A DNA stretch of 64,000 bases, taken from the NCBI RefSeq assembly GCF_014699075.1, contig NZ_JACXAB010000001.1, forward strand, positions 310,001 to 374,000, read 5' to 3'. The position numbers were made by a program, and so were the translations under genes. The notes beneath the pieces are model-generated. The model made no database searches, was not told the origin of the DNA, and worked only from the letters and a program-made list of their open reading frames with translations. This DNA comes from Microvirga sp. GTDB lineage: Bacteria; Pseudomonadota; Alphaproteobacteria; Rhizobiales; Beijerinckiaceae. Position 1 is the stretch's first letter. Each line of letters starts with the position of its first letter. Positions 1 to 7,753 of the stretch are shown here, piece by piece.

Positions 1-339
1 AGCGTCGTAGGAGATCACCTTCGGATCGAAGACCACCAGCACCACCTCGTTGTGCCCGGTGAGCCCTGAACAGACCTCCTCATAGGTCGGGTTCGGCGTG
101 ATGCCGGCGGCATAGCCCGCGGCGGTGATCCAGATGCCGTCGCCCGTCTGCCAGAACTTGCGCTCCGCGCCCCAGAAGCAGCCCAGACCGAATACGGCCT
201 TCTCCATACCGTCCGGATAGGGCGGCAGCAGCGGACGGCCGTTGATGAAATGCCGCTCCGCGGTCGGGATGGGACTCGACCGCCCCGGCAGGGCCTCGGC
301 GGCTTGCGGCAGGTCGGTGCGTTTGCGGAAGCTGAACAT
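1..339 (-). CDS. msrA: Peptide-methionine (S)-S-oxide reductase MsrA, N-terminal part (gene runs off the window)
   Basis: This is the first 113 codons of an MsrA-type methionine sulfoxide reductase, which reduces the S-epimer of oxidised methionine in proteins using thioredoxin. The frame opens with ATG at 339 (MFSFRKRT) and stays open to the window edge. It carries the family signature GLGCFWGAE, whose Cys is the catalytic residue, followed by GYAAG and the [18 protein letters not shown] stretch typical of MsrA. About 25 residues precede the catalytic core, as in many alphaproteobacterial MsrA proteins. The C-terminal part with possible resolving Cys residues lies outside. It reads the same way as the small membrane-protein gene upstream, but the gap of about 90 bases suggests its own promoter. 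Confidence 0.93.
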   Translation of the reverse strand, partial: MFSFRKRTDLPQAAEALPGRSSPIPTAERHFINGRPLLPPYPDGMEKAVFGLGCFWGAERKFWQTGDGIWITAAGYAAGITPNPTYEEVCSGLTGHNEVVLVVFDPKVISYDA

Positions 340-426
340 CGGGGATCCCTCGCGTGACCCCGCTTATATAATCATCGCGCTGTTCTGACGGGAGGGGCTG
401 CTTGCCTCACCTTGCCGTGAAAGGCT

Positions 427-744
427 TCAGCGCTCGGCCAGGTAGCCGATGGGCTCGAGGGGCTTCTGGCCGAGCCACAGCAGGAAGGCTCCGATGATGA
501 ATCCGGTGACCGAGGCAGGCAGCTGGAGGCCATAAGTGGCGATCGGCTCCCACAGCCATGTGGAACTGCGCTGTGCCATTCCCCCCTCCAATCCGGCCAT
601 GCTTCCCGGAAAGAGAATACCCGCCACTTTCCCGATAGGAGCGAACGATACAGCATTGTTGACGATGGAGCGTGTTCCATCGATCACCAACCCGACAAAT
701 CCTGCAGCAATGAGCAGAAGGCCAAGGCTACGCGCTAAGAACTT
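427..744 (-). CDS. Small hypothetical membrane protein, two predicted TM segments
   Basis: A protein of about 105 residues that I do not recognise by function. A hydrophobic helix near the N-terminus (LGLLLIAAGFVGLVI) and a second near the C-terminus (VTGFIIGAFLLWLG) flank a polar middle, so an inner-membrane location is likely. The frame can open at a TTG at 765, which has no Shine-Dalgarno sequence, or at a TTG at 744 with GGAGAGG nine bases upstream; I chose the latter. It lies 87 bases upstream of msrA on the same strand. No catalytic motif is visible. Conserved alphaproteobacterial hypothetical protein is the most that can be said. Confidence 0.6.
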   Translation of the reverse strand, partial: KFLARSLGLLLIAAGFVGLVIDGTRSIVNNAVSFAPIGKVAGILFPGSMAGLEGGMAQRSSTWLWEPIATYGLQLPASVTGFIIGAFLLWLGQKPLEPIGYLAER

Positions 745-951
745 CAAGGGAGGATACCTCTCCAAACAGAGGGGAGATTATCTAGCCCTTTTTGTGGCAA
801 TGGCAAAGGCGATTCCGGATGATTTGTCATAAGTTCGGTCTTGCCTTTTGCCCACATTTAGCGATACACGGGCGCTCCGCAGATGAAGCGGAGAACCTGA
901 ACTGCCTGCCGGATGGTGGGCAAGGGTTCCTGAGCCGAGAAGGCTCACGCT

Positions 952-1041
952 GGAGGGGTGGCCGAGTGGTTGAAGGCGCACGCCTGGAAAGTGTGTATAC
1001 GGGAAACCGTATCGCGGGTTCGAATCCCGCTCCCTCCGCCA
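952..1041 (+). tRNA. tRNA-Ser (anticodon GGA)
   Basis: A 90-base class II tRNA with a 7-bp acceptor stem (GGAGGGG with TCCCTCC, last pair G-U), a D-arm starting GGCCGAGTGG, an anticodon loop CTGGAAA giving anticodon GGA, a long variable arm whose stem pairs TACGG with CCGTA, and a T-arm GCGGG/TTCGAAT/CCCGC. CCA is encoded. The long variable arm and the GGA anticodon identify serine. Confidence 0.97.
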
Positions 1042-1437
1042 TATCCTAAGACTAAAGGTTTGACATGACTGGCAGTTTGCCAATCGAGCCGGGCCCGCCC
1101 CACAATTTGCCCCACTTTTAGTTTGGCTTCAGGTGGCCGCTCTTAGACTACTTCGGACAACGGGTCACTCGCGGGTCGGCGTAGGCATTTGACGATGGCT
1201 AAGCGACAGCCAATTTTGATCCAAACTATAACCTGACCGTGGTGAAACGTTGGCGGTTAGTCCAATGAACAGTCTATCACCATTCTTGCTGGGCCTAAAG
1301 TTGCTGGGGAACCATGCGCCCACTGCCCGCGACATACAGATCCGGTCCGATACCGAGATCCGGAATATCATCGCGGCAGCCCTAAAGATTGACCCGAGCC
1401 GACCATTGCAGATCTTCATCCTTCCGCTGAATTGATC
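1042..1437. other. Intergenic stretch without a recognised gene
   Basis: About 400 bases between tRNA-Ser and the end of the sugar ABC operon. Short open frames exist on both strands (for example 61 codons at 1250-1435, plus), but none has a convincing ribosome binding site or recognisable protein. I see no copy of the tRNA 3' end that would mark an element boundary. Confidence 0.5.
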
Positions 1438-2262
1438 CTAACCGCCCTTAACTGCTCCTGCCGTGAGTCCGGCTACGATCTGTCTCTGTGCAACAATCGT
1501 CAGCACGAGGACCGGCAGGGTCACGATCAGTGCCGACGCCGCCAAGGGACCCCAGCTCAACTGCTCGAAGGACAGCATGTTATAGACCGCGACGGGCAAG
1601 GTTCGGGTTTCCCGACCCGCGAGCACGATACCGAAAACAAAGTTGTTCCAGGAAAAGATCACCGCAAGGATGAAGGCAACGGTAATGCCGGGCTTGGCAA
1701 TAGGCAGCGCGATGTAACGAAAAACATGCCACCGATTAGCACCATCGATGACGGCTGCCTCCTCCAACTCGAGCGGGGTTGTCTCGAAGTAGCCGATCAT
1801 AATCCAGATGACGATCGGAACCGTAATCACGAGGTGGGCGATGATCTGTGGCACCAGAGTGCCCATAAGCCCCAGCCATTGGAACAGCAGGAAGAGCGGG
1901 ATCAGGTACGACAGCCCCGGAGTCATGCGGGCAATGAGCACGACCACGGCAGCTTTGGTCGCCTTCATACGGGCGATACCATAACCCGCAGGCACGCCGA
2001 TCAGGAGGGCAAGGCCAGTTGCAGCCCCAGTCACGATCAGGCTGTTGAGGAAGAAGAGGCCGAAACGGTTTGATTCGAACACGCCCGTATAGTTCTTCCA
2101 GGCGAACCTTTCTGGTATCAGAATAGGCGGGTAAGCGGCGTTATCGACCTCGAATTTTAATGAGAGCGAAGCCATCCAGAGGAAGAACAGAACGGCCGGG
2201 GAAACCAGCACAAGGCCGACAAACAGCAGGCCGAGCGAATTGGCAGCTTTTCGAAAACTCAT
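1438..2262 (-). CDS. Carbohydrate ABC transporter permease, MalG type
   Basis: One of two inner-membrane permease subunits of a CUT1-type sugar importer. The 274-residue protein has an N-terminal TM helix (LGLLFVGLVLVSPAVLFFLW), several further helices, and the cytoplasmic EAA loop (EEAAVIDGANRWHVFRY followed by ALPIAKPG) that docks on the ATPase. ATG at 2262 lies two bases after the stop of the partner permease, preceded by AGGCG; an upstream in-frame ATG at 2286 would overlap the partner and is less likely. Last gene of the operon binding protein - MalF-like - MalG-like. No ABC ATPase gene is present nearby, so the transporter must borrow one encoded elsewhere. Confidence 0.9.
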   Translation of the reverse strand: MSFRKAANSLGLLFVGLVLVSPAVLFFLWMASLSLKFEVDNAAYPPILIPERFAWKNYTGVFESNRFGLFFLNSLIVTGAATGLALLIGVPAGYGIARMKATKAAVVVLIARMTPGLSYLIPLFLLFQWLGLMGTLVPQIIAHLVITVPIVIWIMIGYFETTPLELEEAAVIDGANRWHVFRYIALPIAKPGITVAFILAVIFSWNNFVFGIVLAGRETRTLPVAVYNMLSFEQLSWGPLAASALIVTLPVLVLTIVAQRQIVAGLTAGAVKGG

Positions 2263-2264
2263 GC

Positions 2265-3197
2265 TCACGCCTGAACGTCGGTCCACTTCGTGCGCTGACG
2301 AAGATGGAGCATGAGGAGGGACAGGGCGATGACGATGGCGAAGAACACGACCGCGATGGCTGAACCGTATCCGACATCGTAATAGGCGAAGGCGACGCTG
2401 TAGAGATAGAGATTGATTGTTTCCGATGCGGTGCCTGGTCCACCCTGGGTGATGGCATAAATGATGTCGAAGCTTTTCAGAGCATCGATGGTTCTGATGA
2501 TCACGGCAACCATCAGAAACGGCGCAATCATCGGCAGCGTGATGTAGCGGAAGCGTTGCAGAACGGTTGCTCCGTCGATGGCCGCGCTTTCATAAGGCTC
2601 TGTTGGAATAGCCGCGAGCCCCCCCAGGACTATCAGCATGACAAGCGGCGTCCATTGCCAAGTTTCGACCAAAACCAACGACGGGATCACGGTTGAGGGA
2701 TTGAAGACCCAGGCCTGAGGCCCAATCCCGACCAGTGACAGAAGGTAGTTCAGAACCCCCAGTTGCGGATGAAACATCATTGTCCATACGAGGGCGACTG
2801 CAACGGGCGTGGCCATCATCGGCATGACGAACACGCCGCGCAAAACGCCCCGGAACGGTAGACGCGAGTTGAAAATGAGAGCTGCCAGAGTGCCGAAGAT
2901 CAACGGCAGCACCACGGCGAGGAGGGTATAGACGAGCGTGTGACCTACTGAGGTCAGGAAGCGCTCGTCCGACGCCAGACGCATGTAATTGGACAAACCG
3001 GTGAAGCGCCGAGCTCCACCAACCGTCCATTCATGCATGCTCATCCAAACCGTGAAGACCCACGGGAAAACGATTACTGATCCCACCACAGCCACGGCGG
3101 GAACAACAAAGGGCCAGTAGGCGGTTTTCGGGCGGGCTCCCGTGGCGGAGACTGTCCCTGCCAAAGGAGCGACCTGGCGTTCAGCAATGGTGGCCAT
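2265..3197 (-). CDS. Carbohydrate ABC transporter permease, MalF type
   Basis: Second permease of the CUT1 sugar importer, about 310 residues with six hydrophobic segments and the EAA motif ESAAIDGATVLQRFRY followed by TLPM. ATG at 3197 (MATIAERQ) has GGAG seven bases upstream, better than the in-frame ATG at 3227. It follows the binding-protein gene by 42 bases and is translationally close to the MalG-like gene. The substrate cannot be read from the permeases; the neighbouring DapA-family enzyme and PfkB kinase suggest a sugar or sugar acid. Confidence 0.9.
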   Translation of the reverse strand: MATIAERQVAPLAGTVSATGARPKTAYWPFVVPAVAVVGSVIVFPWVFTVWMSMHEWTVGGARRFTGLSNYMRLASDERFLTSVGHTLVYTLLAVVLPLIFGTLAALIFNSRLPFRGVLRGVFVMPMMATPVAVALVWTMMFHPQLGVLNYLLSLVGIGPQAWVFNPSTVIPSLVLVETWQWTPLVMLIVLGGLAAIPTEPYESAAIDGATVLQRFRYITLPMIAPFLMVAVIIRTIDALKSFDIIYAITQGGPGTASETINLYLYSVAFAYYDVGYGSAIAVVFFAIVIALSLLMLHLRQRTKWTDVQA

Positions 3198-3239
3198 GCA
3201 ACTGCTCCACCATGCTGATCTTCTCACGTCCGGATTGCA

Positions 3240-4574
3240 TCAAGCCTTCTCGCTGCGCTCAAGGACCGGCTTGAACTGTTCAGTCGCCTTTTTCATCTCG
3301 ACAGCCGGATCCCCTCCTCCGAGCAGATTCGTCAGGCCGATGCCGATGATGTCGCGGAACTCCGTCACCGGTTGGATGACAGGAAGGCCGAGTTTGCTAA
3401 TTTTGCCCGATTCCACCACCGCATCGATCCAAGCCGGCGGCATCTTCACGCCTTTACGGGTCTCGGGGTCGTTGAGGATCGATTGGCGGAACGGCACGCC
3501 GCCGCCGGCCTGCAGCAGGCGCGCACCCATCAGCTTCGAGACCGCCCATTGGCAATAGAGATAGGCCGCCTCCTTGTTCTTGCTTGCAGCAGTAACCCCG
3601 ATGCCGTCGCCAAACGTTGCCGAGGCCTGTGCCTTCGGTCCGCGGGGCATGACGCCATAGCCGACCTTGCCGACGACCCGTGACTTCTCCGGATCCTCCA
3701 GCGGAGGTGCAAAGCCGACGCCGTCGAGCCACATGCCGATCTTGCCTTGCAGGAAAGCCGATTGGCATTCGGACCAGTTGAAGCCTGCAACGCCCTGGGG
3801 AGAAGATTTGGTGAGAAGGCGCTGATATAGGCGCGCGGCCTCAATCGCCTCCGGCGAATCGGTCATAAGATTTCCGTTAGCATCGACGGGATCGATGCCC
3901 TGGCCGAGGAGGAAACTCGTCCAGACAGGAACATTGGCATTCTTCAAGCCGCGTGCGACGAAACCGTAAGTCCCCTCCTTCGGATCCGTCAGCGCCTCTG
4001 CTACCTTCACCATCTCGTCGAAGGTCTGCGGATAGGCGAGTCCCTTCTTGGCAAAAAGGTCCTTGTTCCAGTACACCATCCAGTAATCAACCGAGAATGG
4101 CAGAGACAACATCTGACCCTGCGGGTTTTTCGCATAAAGCAGCCCGGCCTGAGAGAAGTCGCTCTCGGTGAGGCTAGCCTCCGTCAACTCGGGGTTTTTC
4201 ATGAACGCGTTCAGGTCCGCGAGCCAGTTGGCCTTCTCGAACTGGCGCTTCTGCACGTGATAGCTGATGTGAACCACGTCGAAGCTCGGGCTTCCCGAGT
4301 TCAACTCGATCACGGCTTTCTGGCGCTGCTGCTGCTCGGGTGTCTGCTCGGACGAAACCTGAATGCCCGTCAGGTCGGTGAATTCCTTTTCGTACTTTTG
4401 CAGAACTTCACCGCGTGGGCTCTTGATGAGGTTCACTCCGATTTTCGTGCCGGCGTACTTCTTCCAGTTCACGTCCGCAAAGGCAGGTGTCACGCCACCG
4501 AGACCGTATGCGGTCGCCGCCGCGGTGCTTGCGAGAAAGGTACGACGCGTAATTGATCCACCTGTTGCAGCCAT
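3240..4574 (-). CDS. Extracellular sugar-binding protein of the ABC importer
   Basis: Periplasmic binding protein of 444 residues (SBP family 1, MalE-like). The N-terminus contains a twin-arginine signal (SITRRTFLAS) followed by a hydrophobic stretch ending PAFA, so export by Tat is likely. Start chosen at ATG 4574, preceded by GGAGG; an upstream in-frame ATG at 4595 lies inside the leader. The mature part shows the family pattern (SPRGEVLQKYEKEFTDLTGI near the start, then QAVIELN-like and WNKDLF segments). First gene of the importer operon; its promoter has TTGACA (complement of 4660-4665) and contains a palindrome in the spacer, consistent with repression by the GntR protein encoded across the divergent operon. 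Confidence 0.9.
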   Translation of the reverse strand: MAATGGSITRRTFLASTAAATAYGLGGVTPAFADVNWKKYAGTKIGVNLIKSPRGEVLQKYEKEFTDLTGIQVSSEQTPEQQQRQKAVIELNSGSPSFDVVHISYHVQKRQFEKANWLADLNAFMKNPELTEASLTESDFSQAGLLYAKNPQGQMLSLPFSVDYWMVYWNKDLFAKKGLAYPQTFDEMVKVAEALTDPKEGTYGFVARGLKNANVPVWTSFLLGQGIDPVDANGNLMTDSPEAIEAARLYQRLLTKSSPQGVAGFNWSECQSAFLQGKIGMWLDGVGFAPPLEDPEKSRVVGKVGYGVMPRGPKAQASATFGDGIGVTAASKNKEAAYLYCQWAVSKLMGARLLQAGGGVPFRQSILNDPETRKGVKMPPAWIDAVVESGKISKLGLPVIQPVTEFRDIIGIGLTNLLGGGDPAVEMKKATEQFKPVLERSEKA

Positions 4575-4635
4575 GGCATGTCCTCCGTGTTTCAACGTAA
4601 CGGTCTCTTTGGACCCTTTTCAGTGCTTGCAACCG

Positions 4636-4665
4636 ATTAAGCACCATGTAACATGTTAGTGTCAA
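4636..4665. promoter_or_regulatory. Divergent control region with perfect palindrome TAACATGTTA
   Basis: On the minus strand TTGACA (complement of 4660-4665) and CTTAAT (complement of 4636-4641) are spaced 18 bases, a plausible sigma-70 promoter for the binding-protein operon. A perfect 10-bp palindrome at 4649-4658 lies in the spacer. On the plus strand TTGCAA (4627-4632) and a TAACAT-like -10 overlapping the same palindrome could drive the aldolase/GntR operon. A repressor bound there would block both. The GntR protein two genes away is the obvious candidate; this is inference. Confidence 0.45.
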
Positions 4666-4712
4666 CACAGCAGTCGCTTGACCTCGTGTCGGAACTGTTC
4701 CTGGAGGCTCCC

Positions 4713-5600
4713 TTGTCGCTCAGCTTCGGTATCAGCCCTGCTCTCGTTACCCCCTTTGTAGATGGAAAAGTGGATGTTCCCCGCTTAGCGGCTCATGCCA
4801 AAGACTGCCTTGCCCGTGGCTGCCGGACAGCGACTCTGTTCGGAACAACCGGCGAAGGCCCTTCCATCGGTATTATTGAGCGCGAGCGCGTCGCCAAGGA
4901 AATGGTAGCCCATGGTGTCCCGGCGGAGAAACTGGTGGAGGGTGTGATCGCCTGCTCGCTGGAGGAGGCTGCTTACAGCACGAGCCAAGCCCTGCGCCGC
5001 GGTGCACATGCAGTTCTGCTGGCACCGCCCTTCTATTTCCGCTCTGTTTCGGACGATGCCGTGCTCGAATGGTACTCGGCTGTGTTCGAGGCTGTTGGCA
5101 GCAATCTGCGGGACATTGTTCTCTACCACATTCCCGGCATGACTGGTGTTCCCCTGTCCCATGCCATCTTATCCCGCTTGAAGGAGCGCTACCCTGCTGC
5201 CATCAGAGGCATCAAAGACAGCGGTTGTGATGCCGAGGCGACGTTCGCGCTGATCAAGGCCTTTCCCGATATCGACATTCTTGTGGGTGATGAAACCTAT
5301 CTCGGCCGAGCGTGTGCTGCGGGTGCCGCGGGATCCATATGCGGTGTGGCCAACATTCTTCCCGAAGCCGTGACCGCCTTGGCGGAAAACGGTCGAGACG
5401 ACCCTCGCATAGTCGAACTAGTAATGGAGATCGGCCGACATCCCATCGTTCCCATGGTGAAGGCTCTCGTGGCTCATGTGCGACAAGACCCGGTCTGGGC
5501 GGTTGCGAGGCCGCCGCTTTCGATATTGGACGGGCAGAGCACGGCACGAGCCATTTCGTTGCTCGAACCCTTCGGGAAAGCGGTCAAGGCCGTGGCATGA
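4713..5600 (+). CDS. Dihydrodipicolinate synthase (DapA) family aldolase/dehydratase
   Basis: Class I aldolase-fold enzyme of the DapA/NAL family. Visible family features: GTTGEG near residue 45 (carboxylate-binding loop), the Tyr of VLYHIPG, and the Schiff-base Lys in GIKDSG. Members act on 2-keto acids (dihydrodipicolinate, 2-keto-3-deoxy acids, N-acetylneuraminate). The sugar importer, PfkB kinase and GntR context point to catabolism, for example a 2-keto-3-deoxy sugar acid, not lysine synthesis. I place the start at TTG 4713 because GGAGG ends five bases before it; an in-frame ATG at 4653 would put translation inside the palindromic operator. About 295 residues, normal for the family. It overlaps the next gene by ATGA. 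Confidence 0.87.
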   Translation: MSLSFGISPALVTPFVDGKVDVPRLAAHAKDCLARGCRTATLFGTTGEGPSIGIIERERVAKEMVAHGVPAEKLVEGVIACSLEEAAYSTSQALRRGAHAVLLAPPFYFRSVSDDAVLEWYSAVFEAVGSNLRDIVLYHIPGMTGVPLSHAILSRLKERYPAAIRGIKDSGCDAEATFALIKAFPDIDILVGDETYLGRACAAGAAGSICGVANILPEAVTALAENGRDDPRIVELVMEIGRHPIVPMVKALVAHVRQDPVWAVARPPLSILDGQSTARAISLLEPFGKAVKAVA

Positions 5601-6271
5601 GCATGGTCCGCTCAGCTCACCGCCCTGAAATCAAGCTGCGTGAGCGGGCCTATGACGTCTTCACCGAACAGTTGCTGCGAAGCGAGATCAAGCCTGGCCA
5701 GTTCGTGACCCAGCGGGAACTGGTGACCCTCACGGGACAACCGCTCGGCGCAATCCGCGAACTGATTCCACGACTGGAAGCGGAAGGCTTGATCGTCACC
5801 GTTCCGCAACGAGGATTGCAGATTCTACCGCTGGACATCGCGTTGATCCGCAATGCATTTCAGTTTCGGCTAATCCTGGAACGGGAGGCAATCGCTTCCT
5901 TCACGCAGACCGCCAGCGATGCTGCAGTCGGACGGATCGAAGCTGCGCATCAATCGATTGTCTCATCGGCTCAAACCGGGTTGACGAAAAAACTCGTCGC
6001 CGATGCTCAGCGGGTCGATCGGGAATTTCACGAAACGATTATCGACGATCTCAACAACGACATCATCTCGAGAGCTTATCGAGTGAACTGGATCAAGGTC
6101 CGCCTCATTCGTCAGAACGAGACGAGCCTTGATGAGGATCTTGTGATTCCGGTGATGCGGGAGCACCTCGCTATCATCGCAGCCATGAAGCGCCGTGACA
6201 GTTTGGCCGCGGTTGAGGCGTCCGTTGCCCACATCATGAATGCTCGGGCGCGAGCGCTCAGGCTCGAGTAA
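5597..6271 (+). CDS. GntR-family (FCD subfamily) transcriptional regulator
   Basis: A 224-residue regulator with an N-terminal winged helix (about residues 10-75; EIKPGQFVTQRELVTLTG and the recognition region GAIRELIPRLEAEGLI) and a C-terminal all-helical FCD ligand domain with the metal-binding pattern DREFHETI and later conserved His residues. ATG at 5597 overlaps the stop of the DapA-family gene (ATGA), so the two are co-transcribed and probably translationally coupled. It probably represses the divergent sugar operons through the palindrome at 4649-4658, with a sugar acid as inducer; only the gene order and the site support this. Confidence 0.88.
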   Translation: MSMVRSAHRPEIKLRERAYDVFTEQLLRSEIKPGQFVTQRELVTLTGQPLGAIRELIPRLEAEGLIVTVPQRGLQILPLDIALIRNAFQFRLILEREAIASFTQTASDAAVGRIEAAHQSIVSSAQTGLTKKLVADAQRVDREFHETIIDDLNNDIISRAYRVNWIKVRLIRQNETSLDEDLVIPVMREHLAIIAAMKRRDSLAAVEASVAHIMNARARALRLE

Positions 6272-6345
6272 CGGCTTCCGGTTCGTTGCACCGAGAGACG
6301 ATACAGGTTGGCTAAACCAGTACTCGATAGCTTTGGATAGGGACG

Positions 6346-7308
6346 ATGAACCAGAAGCCAGTAATCTGCCTCGGATGCGCCTTCTGGGACACCATCTTCA
6401 AGATCGACCGAATACCAGGCCATGGAACCAAGGTTCTGCCCGAAAAGGCCGTTCAGGCGGCCTCAGGCATGGCGACGGCCGCCGCAGCCACCATCGCACG
6501 CCTTGGCGGCAACGTCGAACTCTGGGCGCGCGTCGGCGATGACCCAACCGGCGATAGCTTCCTGCATGACCTGTCTCGGGAAACTGTTCGCAACGACCGG
6601 ATCCGCAGGATCCCAGGTGCTCGGACGGCGTTCTCGACCATTCTCGTCGACAGCTTCGGTGAAAGGCTGGTTGTACCATATACCGATCCGTCACTCGATC
6701 CCAATCCAACTTGGCTTCCGCTCCACGAAGTTGCCGGTGCGGCTGCCGTTCTCGTCGACATGCGGTGGCTTGAAGGGGCAAGGGCGTTGCTTAGCGAAGC
6801 GCGCCGTCACGGCGTACCGACTGTTCTTGACGCCGATGTCTCGTCCCCCGAAGCACTCCGCGAGATGACTGCCCTTGCAGATCATGTGTTGTTCTCCGAG
6901 CCTGCCTTGTTCACCCTCGCAGCCAGCAACTCACCTCGAGAGGCATTGAAGGAGATAGCAGGAGACCTCAATGCCGATGTCGTTGGAGTGACGCTCGGTG
7001 CCGCAGGCGCATTGGTATGGCAACGCGGCGCCTCGGCAGGCTCCCCCGATGAGTTCCCGTCGATTCCTGTTCTGGCAGTGGACACCCTGAATGCCGGCGA
7101 TGTCTGGCACGGCACATATGTCTACGGCCTTGTCAGCGGATGGAGCTTGGCACAGACGGTTCAGAGAGCCAACGTCGCGGCAGCGATGAAGTGCGAGCAT
7201 TTCGGGGGGCGCCTTGGTTCTCCTCGTCTCCCGGAACTGCTGGAAAGATGCCGCATGGCCTTTCCACACCCAATGGCAGCAAACCAAGGTGAGATCGGCG
7301 CCGTGTGA
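6346..7308 (+). CDS. PfkB-family carbohydrate kinase
   Basis: A 320-residue ribokinase/PfkB-family sugar kinase. The N-terminal region has the substrate-lid pattern (PGHGTKVLPEKAVQAASGMATAA) and the C-terminal signature DTLNAGDVWHG, where the Asp is the catalytic base; the canonical form is DTTGAGDxF, so the motif is slightly divergent. It follows the GntR gene by 74 bases on the same strand and is likely the third gene of that operon. Together with a DapA-family enzyme it would fit phosphorylation of a ketose or a 2-keto-3-deoxy acid before or beside aldol cleavage. The exact substrate is not readable. Confidence 0.88.
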   Translation: MNQKPVICLGCAFWDTIFKIDRIPGHGTKVLPEKAVQAASGMATAAAATIARLGGNVELWARVGDDPTGDSFLHDLSRETVRNDRIRRIPGARTAFSTILVDSFGERLVVPYTDPSLDPNPTWLPLHEVAGAAAVLVDMRWLEGARALLSEARRHGVPTVLDADVSSPEALREMTALADHVLFSEPALFTLAASNSPREALKEIAGDLNADVVGVTLGAAGALVWQRGASAGSPDEFPSIPVLAVDTLNAGDVWHGTYVYGLVSGWSLAQTVQRANVAAAMKCEHFGGRLGSPRLPELLERCRMAFPHPMAANQGEIGAV

Positions 7309-7753
7309 GTCGCACGTCCTCAAGCGGCTTCATAAAAGTTGATTCAAGATTCACTGCGTTTCGAAGACTCTTTCAAGCCTAGATTCACTCACCCGACCAT
7401 AACCTATGCCAGCCCCAATGCTACTTAGGCAAACCAACCTATTTAGACCTTGCAGGCTATCAGGCGGATGGGAACAAAGGCGCGGCTGGAATGGCTAAGG
7501 GCATTGGAAGCGAGGTCCTAGCCTCACGCTGCACTTTGCGGCCGAGAGCCTGACGAGAGGAGGTCCGCAACGGGTCAGTCAGCGAACCCGGGAGCAGAGT
7601 TCCAAGGCAACAGCAGGTAACTCAGGAATATGGGCTCAGAATACCTCCTAATTCCTTGCCCGGTAGGCCAACGCGGCTCAAAGGCTCACTCTACGCCATC
7701 TGTCTGCCTTATGCCGGCGCTAGACTCTTTCCCCGCCCAAAGGGAGGATAAAA
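7309..7753. other. Intergenic stretch, no gene seen
   Basis: About 445 bases between the PfkB kinase and the acylase. I find no protein-like open frame with a ribosome binding site and no clear terminator. The last bases hold the GGGAGG ribosome binding site of the acylase gene. Confidence 0.5.

Noticed and set aside
952..1041. tRNA-Ser as the attachment site of the integrase relic at 31 kb
   Set aside because: The relic is 30 kb away and I see no second copy of the tRNA 3' end near it; ordinary metabolic clusters fill the space.
778..1083. Open frames across tRNA-Ser
   Set aside because: These are the well-known false proteins arising from tRNA-Ser (the [13 protein letters not shown] string); the tRNA structure is complete.
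1250..1435. 61-codon plus-strand open frame behind tRNA-Ser
   Set aside because: No ribosome binding site and no recognisable protein; it runs to the convergent end of the ABC operon.
5312..5596. 95-residue N-terminal extension of the GntR regulator
   Set aside because: It reads the DapA-family gene out of frame; ATG 5597 forms an ATGA junction and gives normal length.
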